This document shows positions 7,887 to 16,153 of a DNA stretch of 64,000 nt, piece by piece. This DNA is from Pseudonocardia hydrocarbonoxydans. Its GTDB lineage: Bacteria; Actinomycetota; Actinomycetes; Mycobacteriales; Pseudonocardiaceae. Under the pieces are notes generated by a model, which worked only from the letters and a program-made list of their open reading frames with translations, ran no database searches and was not told the DNA's origin. Location: contig NZ_BJNG01000016.1 in the NCBI RefSeq assembly GCF_006539565.1, positions 186,001-250,000 on the forward strand. Direction: 5' to 3'. Position 1 is the stretch's first letter, and each line of letters opens with the position of its first letter. Made by a program: the position numbers and the translations under genes.

Positions 7887-8588
7887 TCAGGGCGGCCCAC
7901 CCCGATCCGCGCCGGCCACGACGTCGACCGCCGCGCGCGCGAACCGCTGCGGGGACCCGCTGCGCTGACCGGGCACGGCCGCGCCCTGCAGCTCCGCCAG
8001 GCACGAGCGCAGCAGCTCGGCCTGCTCGACGACGACCTCGTCGCAGTCCTGGAGCGCGGCCGTGACGACGTCGAGGGCCATCGCCGTGTCGCCGGCCGCG
8101 GCGAAGGTCAGCCCGAGCCCGAGGCGGGTGGTCAGGGTGTGCGGGTGGGAGGGCCCGAGGACGCGGTTGCGCTGCGGCGCGACCCGGGAGTAGAGCCACA
8201 GCGCCTCGGGCAGCCGCCCCGCCAGCCGGTGCGTGGCCGCCACCGCGTCCCGGGCGGTGAGCGTCTGCGGGTGCTCGTCGCCGAACACCCGCTCGCGCCG
8301 GGCGAGGTTCGCGGACATCAGCATCGCGCCCTCGTCCTCGTGTCCCCCCATCACCAGCGCGACGGCGAGGTTGCCCTCCACGACCAGCGTGTCGACGTCC
8401 TCCTCGCCCAGCTGCGCCCGGCAGTCGTCGAGCAGCGACTCCAGTGCCCGCACCGCACGGTCCAGCCGACCGTCGGCGAGGTAGCCGGCCGCCACGGTGT
8501 TGCGGTGCGCCAGATCGGCATCATCGGCGCCGCCCGTGTCGTCGACGGGCCGGGTCCCGGGCCATCTGGCCGACCGCCGGCTGCTCAT
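7887..8588 (-). CDS. Tetratricopeptide-repeat protein
   Basis: The product is 233 residues, almost wholly made of TPR-like helix pairs: LAHRNTVAAGYLADGRLDRA, then DTLVVEGNLAVALVMGG, TLTARDAVAATHRLAGR and TLTTRLGLGLTFAAAGD. This H-P-x-T-L-x-x-R pattern is the actinobacterial kinesin-light-chain-like TPR type. It has no catalytic or DNA-binding domain, so a scaffold role is likely. The ATG at 8588 follows GGGAGTGGG; a longer upstream frame is open but less gene-like. The next gene downstream starts a separate operon 48 bases away. Confidence 0.8.
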   Translation of the reverse strand: MSSRRSARWPGTRPVDDTGGADDADLAHRNTVAAGYLADGRLDRAVRALESLLDDCRAQLGEEDVDTLVVEGNLAVALVMGGHEDEGAMLMSANLARRERVFGDEHPQTLTARDAVAATHRLAGRLPEALWLYSRVAPQRNRVLGPSHPHTLTTRLGLGLTFAAAGDTAMALDVVTAALQDCDEVVVEQAELLRSCLAELQGAAVPGQRSGSPQRFARAAVDVVAGADRGGPP

Positions 8589-8895
8589 CCCACTCCCTCG
8601 CCTGATCACTCGATCGAGGCAATTGCCCCGCTGGGGTGACTGAAGGTATGCACGGTATGCGCGGACGGTGATCACCTCGATCCGAGTCGATCCCCGTACG
8701 ACGGGCGGATCGGCAGATGCGCCCACCGGGCCGTGACGTGCGGGATCGGGCGAACCCGACGGCCGAACGGCGCACTCCCGGACTGGGCCGTTCGCCGACG
8801 GCCGGTCGGCGGTCGGGTCCGGGGGGCGTGCGGCGGGCCCGGGACCGGCAACGACCAGCGGGTTCGTCACCCTCCGGTAGGGTTCCGGCGCGCGA
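8589..8895. promoter_or_regulatory. Intergenic region with tRNA promoter box
   Basis: These 307 bases hold no convincing gene. TAGGGT at 8878-8883 is an actinobacterial -10 box 12 bases before the tRNA, and no clear -35 is visible. Near the TPR gene start there is a short direct repeat, GGTATGC at about 8645 and 8653, of unknown meaning. A translated stretch toward the tRNA is Arg/Pro/Gly-rich and looks non-coding. Confidence 0.5.
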
Positions 8896-8970
8896 GGGGC
8901 GGTAGCTCAGCTGGTCAGAGCAGCGGACTCATAACCCGTCAGGTCGTGGGTTCGAACCCCACCCGCCCCA
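8896..8970 (+). tRNA. tRNA-Met (anticodon CAT)
   Basis: A 75-base cloverleaf fits. The acceptor GGGGCGG pairs with CCGCCCC, the D-arm starts GCTCAGCTGG, the anticodon CAT is at 8930-8932 in loop CTCATAA, and the T-arm has GTGGGTTCGAACCCCAC. The discriminator is A, and CCA is not encoded. It is an elongator-type tRNA; a lysidine-modified tRNA-Ile with CAU anticodon is the alternative. No integrase or att-like repeat of the 3' end is seen nearby. Confidence 0.93.
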
Positions 8971-9204
8971 CTTTCCGATCCACACGTGGAGCGGGCACCA
9001 GCGGCCGGGTCGCACCGGAGGATGTCGAAGTAGTGATCGACCAGGCGGTCCCGCATCCGAGCGGCCGCGGCCCACGGCACGCCAGCGCGCGCAGCACGGA
9101 GCTCGGGACCGATGTGCTCGGCCGCTTCGCAGCTCCACGTGCTCACGATGCCCCAGAAGGTGCCGGGACGAGGCGACCGGCCGCGAGCGGCGTCCCGGCG
9201 GGCG

Positions 9205-10638
9205 TCACGTCCGCCTGACGATCCCCGTGAACCCGGCGACGAACAGGGCGGCGAGGGCCCAGGCGATCACCTGCATGACCCACGTCCCGATCGTCAGGAC
9301 CGTGGCCGCGTCGGTGGCGGTGACCGTGCACGTCGAGGACGCACTCCGCGGCAGGAACGGCGCGCCCAGATCCAGCCCCCGCCCGACGGTCTCGATCACG
9401 GTGCAGGGCCGAGGCGGAGGACCGGCGGCGAGCGCGCCCGCCGCGCCCAGGCCGATCGAGAGCGCCACGGACAGCACCAGGACACCGACGAGGACGATCA
9501 GGGCCCGCCAGGGCTGGTAGCCGAAGCCGAGCAGCGCGCCGGTGAGCCGGGCCCACCACAGGTCGGCTCCGGACAACCCGCCCCGCTCGATCTGGTCGCG
9601 CCGCTGGGCCATGAGGATCACGCGCACGTCGGAGTCGTGGCCCTCCGCGCGGTGGACGGCCGCGAGCTGCTGGTAGGGCTGCGCCGAGTACCGCGGCGTC
9701 GCCCTCCGGAGGAGGTCGATCCATCCGTCGCGGTCCCGCCGGTCACCGAGCAGCGGGACGCCCGCGTAGGTGAGTCCGTCGACCGACCACCGGTGCCGGT
9801 CGTCGTCGTGTCGCACACCGCCGCGGGTGACGTACAGCAGTCCGCCGACCTGGGCCGCGGAGAGATGGACCGTCGATCGGACGAGGCCGGACCCGACCGC
9901 CGAGAACCCGCCGTCGAGGTACAGGTCGCGGCCGATCCGGAGCCCGCCCCCGTGGACGGCCGGACCCGCGTCGTTGCGGATGGTGGCGTCCCGCGCCCAG
10001 AGGACGCCGTCGATCCGGGCGTCCAGCAGGACGAGCGCGCCCAGCACGCTCGAACCGTCGATGGTGCACGTGCCGTCGGCGAGCAGGTCGCGCGCGACCG
10101 TCACCCCCTCCGCCGCGACCGCGGGGCCGACGGGGTTCCGCACGGTCGTGCTGCTGAGGTGCAGGCTGCCGCCGATCCCGGCGCCGACCAGCCCGATCCC
10201 GCCCTCGACGCACGAGCCGTTCAGGTACAGCGATCCGTCGGTCCGGAGCCGGTCGGCGTGGAGGGCGATACCGGACGGGTCCGAGATGCGGCACCTGGCC
10301 AGCGCCAGCGCCGGGAGGTGGGCCTGTTCCGCGCTCATCCCGTCCTGGAGCAGGCAGTCCTGGAGCTCGAGCCGGACGGGTGTCGCCACGTGGTCCAGGT
10401 CGAGCCGGCCGCGGATCCGCACACCGCGCAGGCGCAGTCCGCGGGGGTCGGGCGGCGCTCCGGGACCGACGCCTCTCAACAGGTCACGGAGGAAGTCGGC
10501 GTCGACGTCGTGGGCGGCGCCCCAGCTCCGCATCGACGATCCGTCGATGAGGGTCCGAGGCAGGTCGGGGATCAGGTCGACGACCCGGCCGGCCGCCAGT
10601 GCGGCCGCGATCCGCGACCGGAGCGGACCGTCCACCAC
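9205..10638 (-). CDS. Beta-solenoid-like repeat protein with C-terminal membrane anchor
   Basis: The product is 477 residues from GTG 10638; a second GTG follows directly and the frame is open further upstream, so the start is uncertain. Residues about 70-270 are a degenerate repeat of the LRLRGVRIRGRLDLDHV and GSLYLNGSCVEGGIGLVGA kind, with short hydrophobic strands and Gly turns like a pentapeptide-type or bactofilin-like solenoid. Two membrane helices follow (LIVLVGVLVLSVALSIGLG and TWVMQVIAWALAALFVAGF) with a Cys-containing extracellular loop between them. Similar actinobacterial proteins have been labelled membrane-associated oxidoreductase, but I see no cofactor motif to support that. 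Confidence 0.7.
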   Translation of the reverse strand: MVDGPLRSRIAAALAAGRVVDLIPDLPRTLIDGSSMRSWGAAHDVDADFLRDLLRGVGPGAPPDPRGLRLRGVRIRGRLDLDHVATPVRLELQDCLLQDGMSAEQAHLPALALARCRISDPSGIALHADRLRTDGSLYLNGSCVEGGIGLVGAGIGGSLHLSSTTVRNPVGPAVAAEGVTVARDLLADGTCTIDGSSVLGALVLLDARIDGVLWARDATIRNDAGPAVHGGGLRIGRDLYLDGGFSAVGSGLVRSTVHLSAAQVGGLLYVTRGGVRHDDDRHRWSVDGLTYAGVPLLGDRRDRDGWIDLLRRATPRYSAQPYQQLAAVHRAEGHDSDVRVILMAQRRDQIERGGLSGADLWWARLTGALLGFGYQPWRALIVLVGVLVLSVALSIGLGAAGALAAGPPPRPCTVIETVGRGLDLGAPFLPRSASSTCTVTATDAATVLTIGTWVMQVIAWALAALFVAGFTGIVRRT

Positions 10639-10811
10639 GGAGCGGGATCGTAGGGCCGGGCGCCCGCTCGGGTGAACCCCCGCGCGGCGATGACGCCAAC
10701 CGGTGGAACGCCCTTGCCACCGGCCCGCTGATCGGGCGATCATTTTCGAGCACCGTCCGAAGTACATCGGTCACGGAGCGTCAGTACGCGACGACGTTCG
10801 AGGAGACGACC

Positions 10812-10988
10812 ATGCCGGTCAACGATGATCTCAGCGGTGATTACGGATACGACCTGGCCCACGAGGTGAGGTCGGCCCTACAGCTGCCCGCCAGCCGCCG
10901 CCGCACCCCCGTCTCCGGCCGGATGGCGGGCCGCGATCTCGACCTCGACGGCGGCGACCTCGGCTACGACCAGGCCCACGAGCACTGA
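10812..10988 (+). CDS. Small protein with duplicated G-Y-D-x-A-H-E motif
   Basis: The product is 58 residues. ATG 10812 follows GAGGAG at good spacing. It contains the same nine-residue motif at both ends: DYGYDLAHE near residue 10 and DLGYDQAHEH at the C-terminus, joined by a basic Arg/Pro-rich stretch. There is no signal peptide or membrane segment. I do not recognise a family. The gene stands alone, with M13 peptidase starting 22 bases after its stop, so the two may be co-transcribed. Confidence 0.65.
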   Translation: MPVNDDLSGDYGYDLAHEVRSALQLPASRRRTPVSGRMAGRDLDLDGGDLGYDQAHEH

Positions 10989-11010
10989 TCCCGCCTGGCA
11001 CCATGGGGCG

Positions 11011-12960
11011 ATGACCTCGACTTCGACCCCCACGACCTCGACCCCGAGCGGTCTGGACCTCCAGTGGGTCGACCCGGCCGTCCGACCGCAGGACGACCTG
11101 TTCTCCCACGTCAACGGTCGCTGGGTCGCCACGCACACCATCCCCGACGACCGCGCGCAGGACGGCGCCTTCCGTGCCCTGCGCGACAACGCCGAGGCCG
11201 ACGTCCGCGCGATCGTGGAGGAGGCCGGGTCCGGTCCCGTCGCCGACCTGTACGCCTCGTTCATGGACGTCGAGCGGGTGGAGGCCGCGGGCGTCGCCCC
11301 GCTCACCCCCCTGCTCGACGAGGTCACGGAGGCCACCGACCGCGCCGCGCTCGCCGCGGTGCTCGGCCGGCGCCAGCGGGAGGGGCGGGCCGCACTGTTC
11401 GGCGCGTTCGTCTCCACCGACGCGAAGGACTCGACCCGCTACCTGGTGCACCTGTCGCAGGCCGGGCTCGGGCTGCCCGACGAGTCCTACTACCGCGAGG
11501 AGGGCTCCGCGGAGATCCGCACGGAGTACGTCGCCCACCTGCGGCGGCTGTGCGCGCTCGTCGGCCTGCCGGACCACGCCGACACCGTGATGGAGCTGGA
11601 GACCGCGCTCGCCGCCGCGTCGTGGGACCGCGTCACCAACCGCGACGCCGAGAAGACCTACACGCTGATGACGCTGGGTGAGCTGCGGGAGTCGGCGCCC
11701 GAGTTCGACTGGGAGCCGTTCCTCGCCGCCATGGGCGCCCCCGACGGCGCGTTCGACGAGGTGGTCGTGCGGCAGCCGAGCTTCGTCGCCGCCGCCGCGC
11801 AGCTGTGGGCGCAGCGCCCGCTGGAGCAGTGGCAGGCGTGGCTGGCCGTGCACACCGCGTCGTCCTGCGCCGAGTTCCTGAACGCCGACGTCGTGGAGGA
11901 GGACTTCGCCTTCCACGGCCGCACGCTGTCCGGCACCCCGACCCTGCGGGAGCGCTGGAAGCGCGGGGTCGCGCTGGTCGAGGCGGCGCTGGGCGAGGAG
12001 GTCGGCAAGCTCTACGTCGAGCGGCACTTCCCGGCGTCGTCGAAGGAGCGGATGGTCGAGCTCGTCGCGCACCTCGTCGAGGCCTACCGGCAGTCGATCT
12101 CCACGCTGGACTGGATGAGCCCGGAGACCCGGCAGCGCGCGCTCGACAAGCTGGAGCGCTTCACCCCCAAGATCGGCTACCCGGACGTCTGGAAGGACTA
12201 CTCGTCGCTGGTCGTGCGGCCCGACGACCTGCTCGGCAACGTCGGACGCGCCGGTGAGTGGATGACCGACTTCCAGCTGGCGAAGATCGGGCAGCCGGTC
12301 GACCACGACGAGTGGTTCATGACGCCGCAGACCGTCAACGCCTACTACCACCCGCGGATGAACGAGATCGTCTTCCCGGCCGCGATCCTGCAGCCGCCGT
12401 TCTTCGATCCCGACGCCGACGACGCCGCCAACTACGGCGGGATCGGCGCCGTCATCGGTCACGAGATCGGCCACGGCTTCGACGACCAGGGCTCCAAGTA
12501 CGACGGCGACGGCAACATGACCGACTGGTGGACCGACGCCGACCGCACCGAGTTCGACCGTCGCTCGGCCGCGCTGATCGCCCAGTACGACGCGCTCTCC
12601 CCGATCGGGCTGCCTGAGCACAAGGTCAACGGCGCCCTCACCGTCGGGGAGAACATCGGCGACCTCGGCGGGCTGACGATCGCCCTCAAGGCCTACGCGA
12701 TCGCCACCGCCGACGAGGAGCCGCCCGTCATCGACGGGCTCACCGGGGTGCAGCGCGTGCTGTTCGGCTGGGCCCAGGTGTGGCGGGCCGTCACCCGCGA
12801 CGCGGAGGCGATCCGCCGCCTCACGCTCGACCCGCACTCGCCGCCGGACCTGCGGTGCAACGCCGTGGTCACCAACCTCGACGCCTTCCACGAGGCGTTC
12901 GACGTCCGGGAGTCCGACGCGCTGTTCACCCCGCCCGGCGAGCGGGTGCGCATCTGGTGA
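11011..12960 (+). CDS. M13-family zinc metallopeptidase (neprilysin/PepO type)
   Basis: The product is 649 residues, the normal length for bacterial M13 enzymes. The zinc site HEIGH is at about residues 484-488 and the third ligand lies in GENIGDLGG. The substrate-binding NAYYHP motif and the signature C-terminus RVRIW are present. There is no signal peptide, so it is probably cytoplasmic and acts on oligopeptides as PepO does. A Ser/Thr/Pro-rich start precedes the first conserved block. It ends 2 bases before the convergent PPE-like gene. Confidence 0.95.
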   Translation: MTSTSTPTTSTPSGLDLQWVDPAVRPQDDLFSHVNGRWVATHTIPDDRAQDGAFRALRDNAEADVRAIVEEAGSGPVADLYASFMDVERVEAAGVAPLTPLLDEVTEATDRAALAAVLGRRQREGRAALFGAFVSTDAKDSTRYLVHLSQAGLGLPDESYYREEGSAEIRTEYVAHLRRLCALVGLPDHADTVMELETALAAASWDRVTNRDAEKTYTLMTLGELRESAPEFDWEPFLAAMGAPDGAFDEVVVRQPSFVAAAAQLWAQRPLEQWQAWLAVHTASSCAEFLNADVVEEDFAFHGRTLSGTPTLRERWKRGVALVEAALGEEVGKLYVERHFPASSKERMVELVAHLVEAYRQSISTLDWMSPETRQRALDKLERFTPKIGYPDVWKDYSSLVVRPDDLLGNVGRAGEWMTDFQLAKIGQPVDHDEWFMTPQTVNAYYHPRMNEIVFPAAILQPPFFDPDADDAANYGGIGAVIGHEIGHGFDDQGSKYDGDGNMTDWWTDADRTEFDRRSAALIAQYDALSPIGLPEHKVNGALTVGENIGDLGGLTIALKAYAIATADEEPPVIDGLTGVQRVLFGWAQVWRAVTRDAEAIRRLTLDPHSPPDLRCNAVVTNLDAFHEAFDVRESDALFTPPGERVRIW

Positions 12961-12962
12961 CC

Positions 12963-14309
12963 TCAGTGGTCGGTGTCGCCCTCGCCACCGATCACGCCCG
13001 GCGTGTGCTCGGGGATCCCGGAGAACCAGAAGGCCTGCGGGTCGTCCTCGAGCAGCCAGGACGGGCGGGTGTGCTCGGACTCCTGCCCGCGCCCGGCACC
13101 GGCCATCGGCATCAGCGGCATGCCGGTGGTGGCGGGGCGACCCGCAGCCGCGGCGCCGGGGGCTGACCCACCCGGGCCCGTGCCCGGCCGTGGCGGGACG
13201 GGCGGTTCCGCGGGGACGGCCCGGGCCGCCGTTCCCGCGTCGGGCTGCGGGCGGCCCGACCACGGGGTGCCCGGCACCCATCCGCCACCGGTGCCGCCCG
13301 GCTCACCCGGGGTCGACCGGCCGATCGGGACCGCTGCGGGCCGGCCGGACGGGACCGCACCCGCACCGGGTGACGACACGCCGGAGCCGCGTGCTCCGCC
13401 GCCGACCGGCACCGCGCCCACTCCCCCGGGCCCCGTCGCCGCGTTGCCCGGCGCCCCGGCCCCCGGACCGCCGACCCCTGGGCTCCCGGCGCCCGCGCTC
13501 CCGGCGCCCGGACTCCCGAGGCCGGAGCTCCCGATGCCCGGTCCGCCGGCACCGGCCACGCTCCCCGCGCCCGCCACGCCGGACCCGGCACCCACCCCGG
13601 AGCCGGCGGCCGGGCGCCCGCCGACGAGCCCGGCCGCACCGGCGTCCGTCCCCGCGGTCGGCGCACCCGGACCGGTGCCCGCCCCGACGACCGACGCACC
13701 GGCGCCGCCCGTCCCGCTCCCGCCGGACCCGAGCGCCGCGGACCCGATCCCCCCGACCGACGCCCCCGTGACGGGCACCCCGCCGCCCTCGCCCGGCGCG
13801 GCGAGCGCCGGCGCGTCGAACGCCTGGAAGGTGCGCCCGGCCGACCAGTTGGCGTTGGACTCGTAGCGCTGCGCCGCCTCCACCGCCAGCACGCGGAGCT
13901 CGTCGACGGCCCGGGCCTGCGCCTCGGCGTGCGCGACGTTGCGCGGCGTGGGCAGGTCGGTCTGCAGCGCACGCATGTCGTCGGCGACGCGGCTGTAGTA
14001 GGAGGCGCCGTCGTCGAGGGCACCGACCGCGATCCGGGCCTGCCCCGCCCCGAGCTCCCCCACCGCCGCGAGCCGCTCGACGTACTGCCGCGACGCCTCC
14101 GCCGCTTCCCCATCGTGCGCTCCCTGCGCGCCCCGCATCGCGGCCCTGAGGTCGTCGGTGGCGCGCTGCAGTGTGTCGGCGAGATGGCGGTAGCGCTCGG
14201 CGGCGTCCCCCATCCCCCCGATGCCCGGACCGGCCAGGACGGGATCCCGCAACGCGGCGAGCGGCAACCGGTCGAACGGGACGGCGGTCTGGGCGTAGGG
14301 CTCGGCCAT
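12963..14309 (-). CDS. PPE-like type VII secretion substrate with Gly/Ala/Pro-rich tail
   Basis: The product is 448 residues. The first 165 residues are helical (RYRHLADTLQRATDDLRAAM, then a Q-Y-V-E-R-L helix and SYYSRVADDMRALQ), like the helical bundle of PPE or long WXG100 proteins. Residues about 170-400 are low-complexity Gly/Ala/Ser/Pro. The C-terminus (RPSWLLEDDPQAFWFSGIPEHTPGVIG) is conserved in Pseudonocardiaceae PPE-domain proteins. It is the last gene of a three-gene minus-strand operon. Secretion by an ESX system is inferred; no ESX machinery is in the window. Confidence 0.75.
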   Translation of the reverse strand: MAEPYAQTAVPFDRLPLAALRDPVLAGPGIGGMGDAAERYRHLADTLQRATDDLRAAMRGAQGAHDGEAAEASRQYVERLAAVGELGAGQARIAVGALDDGASYYSRVADDMRALQTDLPTPRNVAHAEAQARAVDELRVLAVEAAQRYESNANWSAGRTFQAFDAPALAAPGEGGGVPVTGASVGGIGSAALGSGGSGTGGAGASVVGAGTGPGAPTAGTDAGAAGLVGGRPAAGSGVGAGSGVAGAGSVAGAGGPGIGSSGLGSPGAGSAGAGSPGVGGPGAGAPGNAATGPGGVGAVPVGGGARGSGVSSPGAGAVPSGRPAAVPIGRSTPGEPGGTGGGWVPGTPWSGRPQPDAGTAARAVPAEPPVPPRPGTGPGGSAPGAAAAGRPATTGMPLMPMAGAGRGQESEHTRPSWLLEDDPQAFWFSGIPEHTPGVIGGEGDTDH

Positions 14310-14318
14310 CGTGCGTCC

Positions 14319-14903
14319 TCAGGTCAGGGGCGGGAGGTTGGCGAGGATGAACGCACCCATCCGGCGGGGAATCTCGCAGGGATCGGGCAACGGCCGGTTG
14401 GCCGCGTTGTACTCGATGCTGATGCCCTGGTGATCGGCGATGGCGATGTAGAGCGCGCAGCCGTTGTCGGGCAGATCATCCGCACGGATGGCGGGGTGAC
14501 CGCCAACCTCGGTTGGCTCGAATCTGGCGAACGTCTCGCGCAGGTTGTGGACGATGTCGAGCGCCGCCAGGTTGCTGTCGCTATTGATCTCGAGGCCGAC
14601 CGGATTCGTATCGTCGGTCGCCGAGGACCAACCACAGCTCTGCGTCGTGGAGTTAATGGACTCAACCGCCGTATCCGGCAGAAATCCCAGTTCCCTGATC
14701 TGTTCCTCGGACAGCACATCGCACGGAGGGACACCACGCGCATCTCGCGGAGAACGCACCGACGGCGCCCACCGCGGTGGCTCGCCCTGAGCGGGCACGG
14801 GTGATACGGACTCGACCGGCGCGCCGACGCCCGGCACCGTAGCGGAGCTGCATCCCGTCGTCGCGAGGACGATCGAGAACGTCAGGAGCCACACGAGTTT
14901 CAC
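14319..14903 (-). CDS. DUF3558-type lipoprotein
   Basis: The product is 194 residues with a signal peptide ending at lipobox TTGC (Cys about 18). The mature domain has the DUF3558 pattern: an early PPCDVLSEEQIRELG motif, an internal SCGW, and a late PDPCEIPRRMGAFILANLPP. The GTG start overlaps the upstream stop as GTGA and the PPE-like gene follows 9 bases later. DUF3558 lipoproteins commonly sit beside PPE/WXG genes in Pseudonocardiaceae; a surface role with the secreted proteins is inferred. Base composition is visibly less GC-rich than in the neighbours, a possible sign of transfer. Confidence 0.82.
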   Translation of the reverse strand: MKLVWLLTFSIVLATTGCSSATVPGVGAPVESVSPVPAQGEPPRWAPSVRSPRDARGVPPCDVLSEEQIRELGFLPDTAVESINSTTQSCGWSSATDDTNPVGLEINSDSNLAALDIVHNLRETFARFEPTEVGGHPAIRADDLPDNGCALYIAIADHQGISIEYNAANRPLPDPCEIPRRMGAFILANLPPLT

Positions 14904-15295
14904 AGCAACCGCCGGTTCGTGTCCTCGGTGGTGGAGTAGCCATCGAGCTGCAGCTGGAGGGCGTCTCGGGTCGCCTCAATCTGATCGGCCCATGCTCGGA
15001 CGAACTGCTCCGCTCGTTGCGCCATCACGCGCCCGTTCACTGCCAGGTTCAAGCTCACATCGTCGTAGCCGGGCGCATCGAACGCGCAAGCCGCCTGCAT
15101 CATGGCCTGTAGGCGCAGGTCGTTGACGATCCGCGTCAGCTCCACGATGCACGCCTCCGCCCGCTCCGGATCCACCACGAACCCACCGGCACCACCCCCA
15201 CCGACCACCGGAGCGGCCAGCCGCGCCTCGGCCCAGCCCACGGCGGCGTATCCCCGCGCGCTCTCGCTGCCCTCGACCCCGTCGTCCGCCGCCAC
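14900..15295 (-). CDS. WXG100/EspC-like helical protein
   Basis: The product is 131 residues. After a flexible start and a Gly-rich stretch it has two long helices, PERAEACIVELTRIVNDLRLQ and GRVMAQRAEQFVRAWADQIE, the hairpin shape of ESX/type VII targets. It heads the operon with DUF3558 and PPE-like genes. There is no W-x-G, so assignment is by shape and neighbours. The GTG start lies inside one copy of an 84-bp direct repeat. Confidence 0.65.
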   Translation of the reverse strand: MAADDGVEGSESARGYAAVGWAEARLAAPVVGGGGAGGFVVDPERAEACIVELTRIVNDLRLQAMMQAACAFDAPGYDDVSLNLAVNGRVMAQRAEQFVRAWADQIEATRDALQLQLDGYSTTEDTNRRLL

Positions 15296-15559
15296 GCCAG
15301 CAGGATGCCAGCCGGGCCCGTCCGCGAGGGTCGGAACGGAGAAAGATCCGCAACGCGCCGCCGAACTGTCGCCCGAACGGAACCAGGTGGCTCCCGGGAG
15401 CCGACGTCACAGCGATGGCCGATCGTCGGCGCCGTCAGATGAACGGAGGGAGAGGGGAAAGGACGGATCGCGTCCCTGCCCTCGACCCCGACGTCGGCCG
15501 CCCCGCCCGCAGGTTGCCGGACGGGCCCGTCCGCGAGGGTCGGACCGCCGAGAGATCCC
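15267..15559. repeat. 84-bp imperfect direct repeat over the operon start
   Basis: Bases 15267-15350 and 15476-15559 match at most positions, 209 bases apart. Both start CTGCCCTCGACCCC, both contain GGGCCCGTCCGCGAGGGTCG, and both end near AGATCC. The first copy covers the start of the WXG-like gene and the second lies upstream in the 344-base gap before the VOC gene. The second copy holds a perfect palindrome, CGGACGGGCCCGTCCG. No gene is seen in the gap. It looks like a duplicated 5' end and promoter region. Confidence 0.65.
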
Positions 15560-15639
15560 CGACGACACGCAGCCTCGCCCGGCCCGGACGGGGAAGGAGC
15601 GGGAGGATGCAGATCCCTGCACCCACGAACGGAGACCCG

Positions 15640-16101
15640 ATGAGCCGCGACGTCCAGATCACCTTCGACGCCCACGACCCCCGCGCGCTGTCGACGTTCT
15701 GGCGCGACGTGCTCGGCTACGTCCACCCGGGCCCGCCCGGGGTCGAGCTGGCGGAGGGGGCCGACGCGCTGGCCGCGTGGGACGAGTTCCTCGCCCGGAC
15801 CGGCGTGTCGCAGGACGAGTGGAACAGCAGGTCGGCGATCGAGGACCCGGACGGCCGGGGGCCGCGGCTGTACTTCCAGCGGGTGCCCGAGGACAAGGTC
15901 GCCAAGAACCGCCTGCACATCGACGTGCGCGCGGCACCGGGGCTGCAGGGCGACGAGCGGATGGCGGCGCTGGAGGCGGAGTGCGCGCGGCTCGTCGCCC
16001 GCGGTGCCACCCGGATCCGGCGCGACGAGCCGCACCTGCCGATGGGCGCCGGGCACATCGTGATGGCCGACCCCGAGGGCAACGAGTTCTGCCTGGACTG
16101 A
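15640..16101 (+). CDS. VOC/glyoxalase-like domain protein
   Basis: The product is 153 residues. It opens with the beta strand QITFDAHDPRALSTFWRDVLGY and ends with HIVMADPEGNEFCLD, hallmarks of the vicinal-oxygen-chelate glyoxalase-like-6 group. NRLHIDVR in the middle carries a likely metal-binding His. ATG 15640 has GGAGA upstream; an in-frame ATG at 15607 would add 11 residues. The substrate is unknown. A strong hairpin follows its stop. Confidence 0.88.
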   Translation: MSRDVQITFDAHDPRALSTFWRDVLGYVHPGPPGVELAEGADALAAWDEFLARTGVSQDEWNSRSAIEDPDGRGPRLYFQRVPEDKVAKNRLHIDVRAAPGLQGDERMAALEAECARLVARGATRIRRDEPHLPMGAGHIVMADPEGNEFCLD

Positions 16102-16105
16102 GCAA

Positions 16106-16138
16106 GGAGCCGGGCACCCCGTCGGGGTGCCCGGCTCC
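16106..16138. terminator. Bidirectional hairpin terminator
   Basis: A perfect 15-bp stem, GGAGCCGGGCACCCC against GGGGTGCCCGGCTCC, closes a GTC loop. It starts 5 bases after the VOC stop and lies 15 bases before the stop of the convergent DoxX-like gene, so it can end transcription from both sides. There is no U-tract, as usual in actinobacteria. Confidence 0.9.
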
Positions 16139-16153
16139 GGTGGACGGGTGGGC

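Noticed and set aside
8896..8970. tRNA-linked integration site with a genomic island
   Set aside because: There is no integrase, no repeat of the tRNA 3' end, and neighbouring genes look chromosomal.
8971..9204. Small gene after the tRNA
   Set aside because: Frames here are Arg/Ala-rich, run into the tRNA and lack a ribosome site.
13400..13800. Frameshift in the PPE-like gene
   Set aside because: The Gly/Ala/Pro-rich middle reads oddly but remains in one frame through to a conserved C-terminus.
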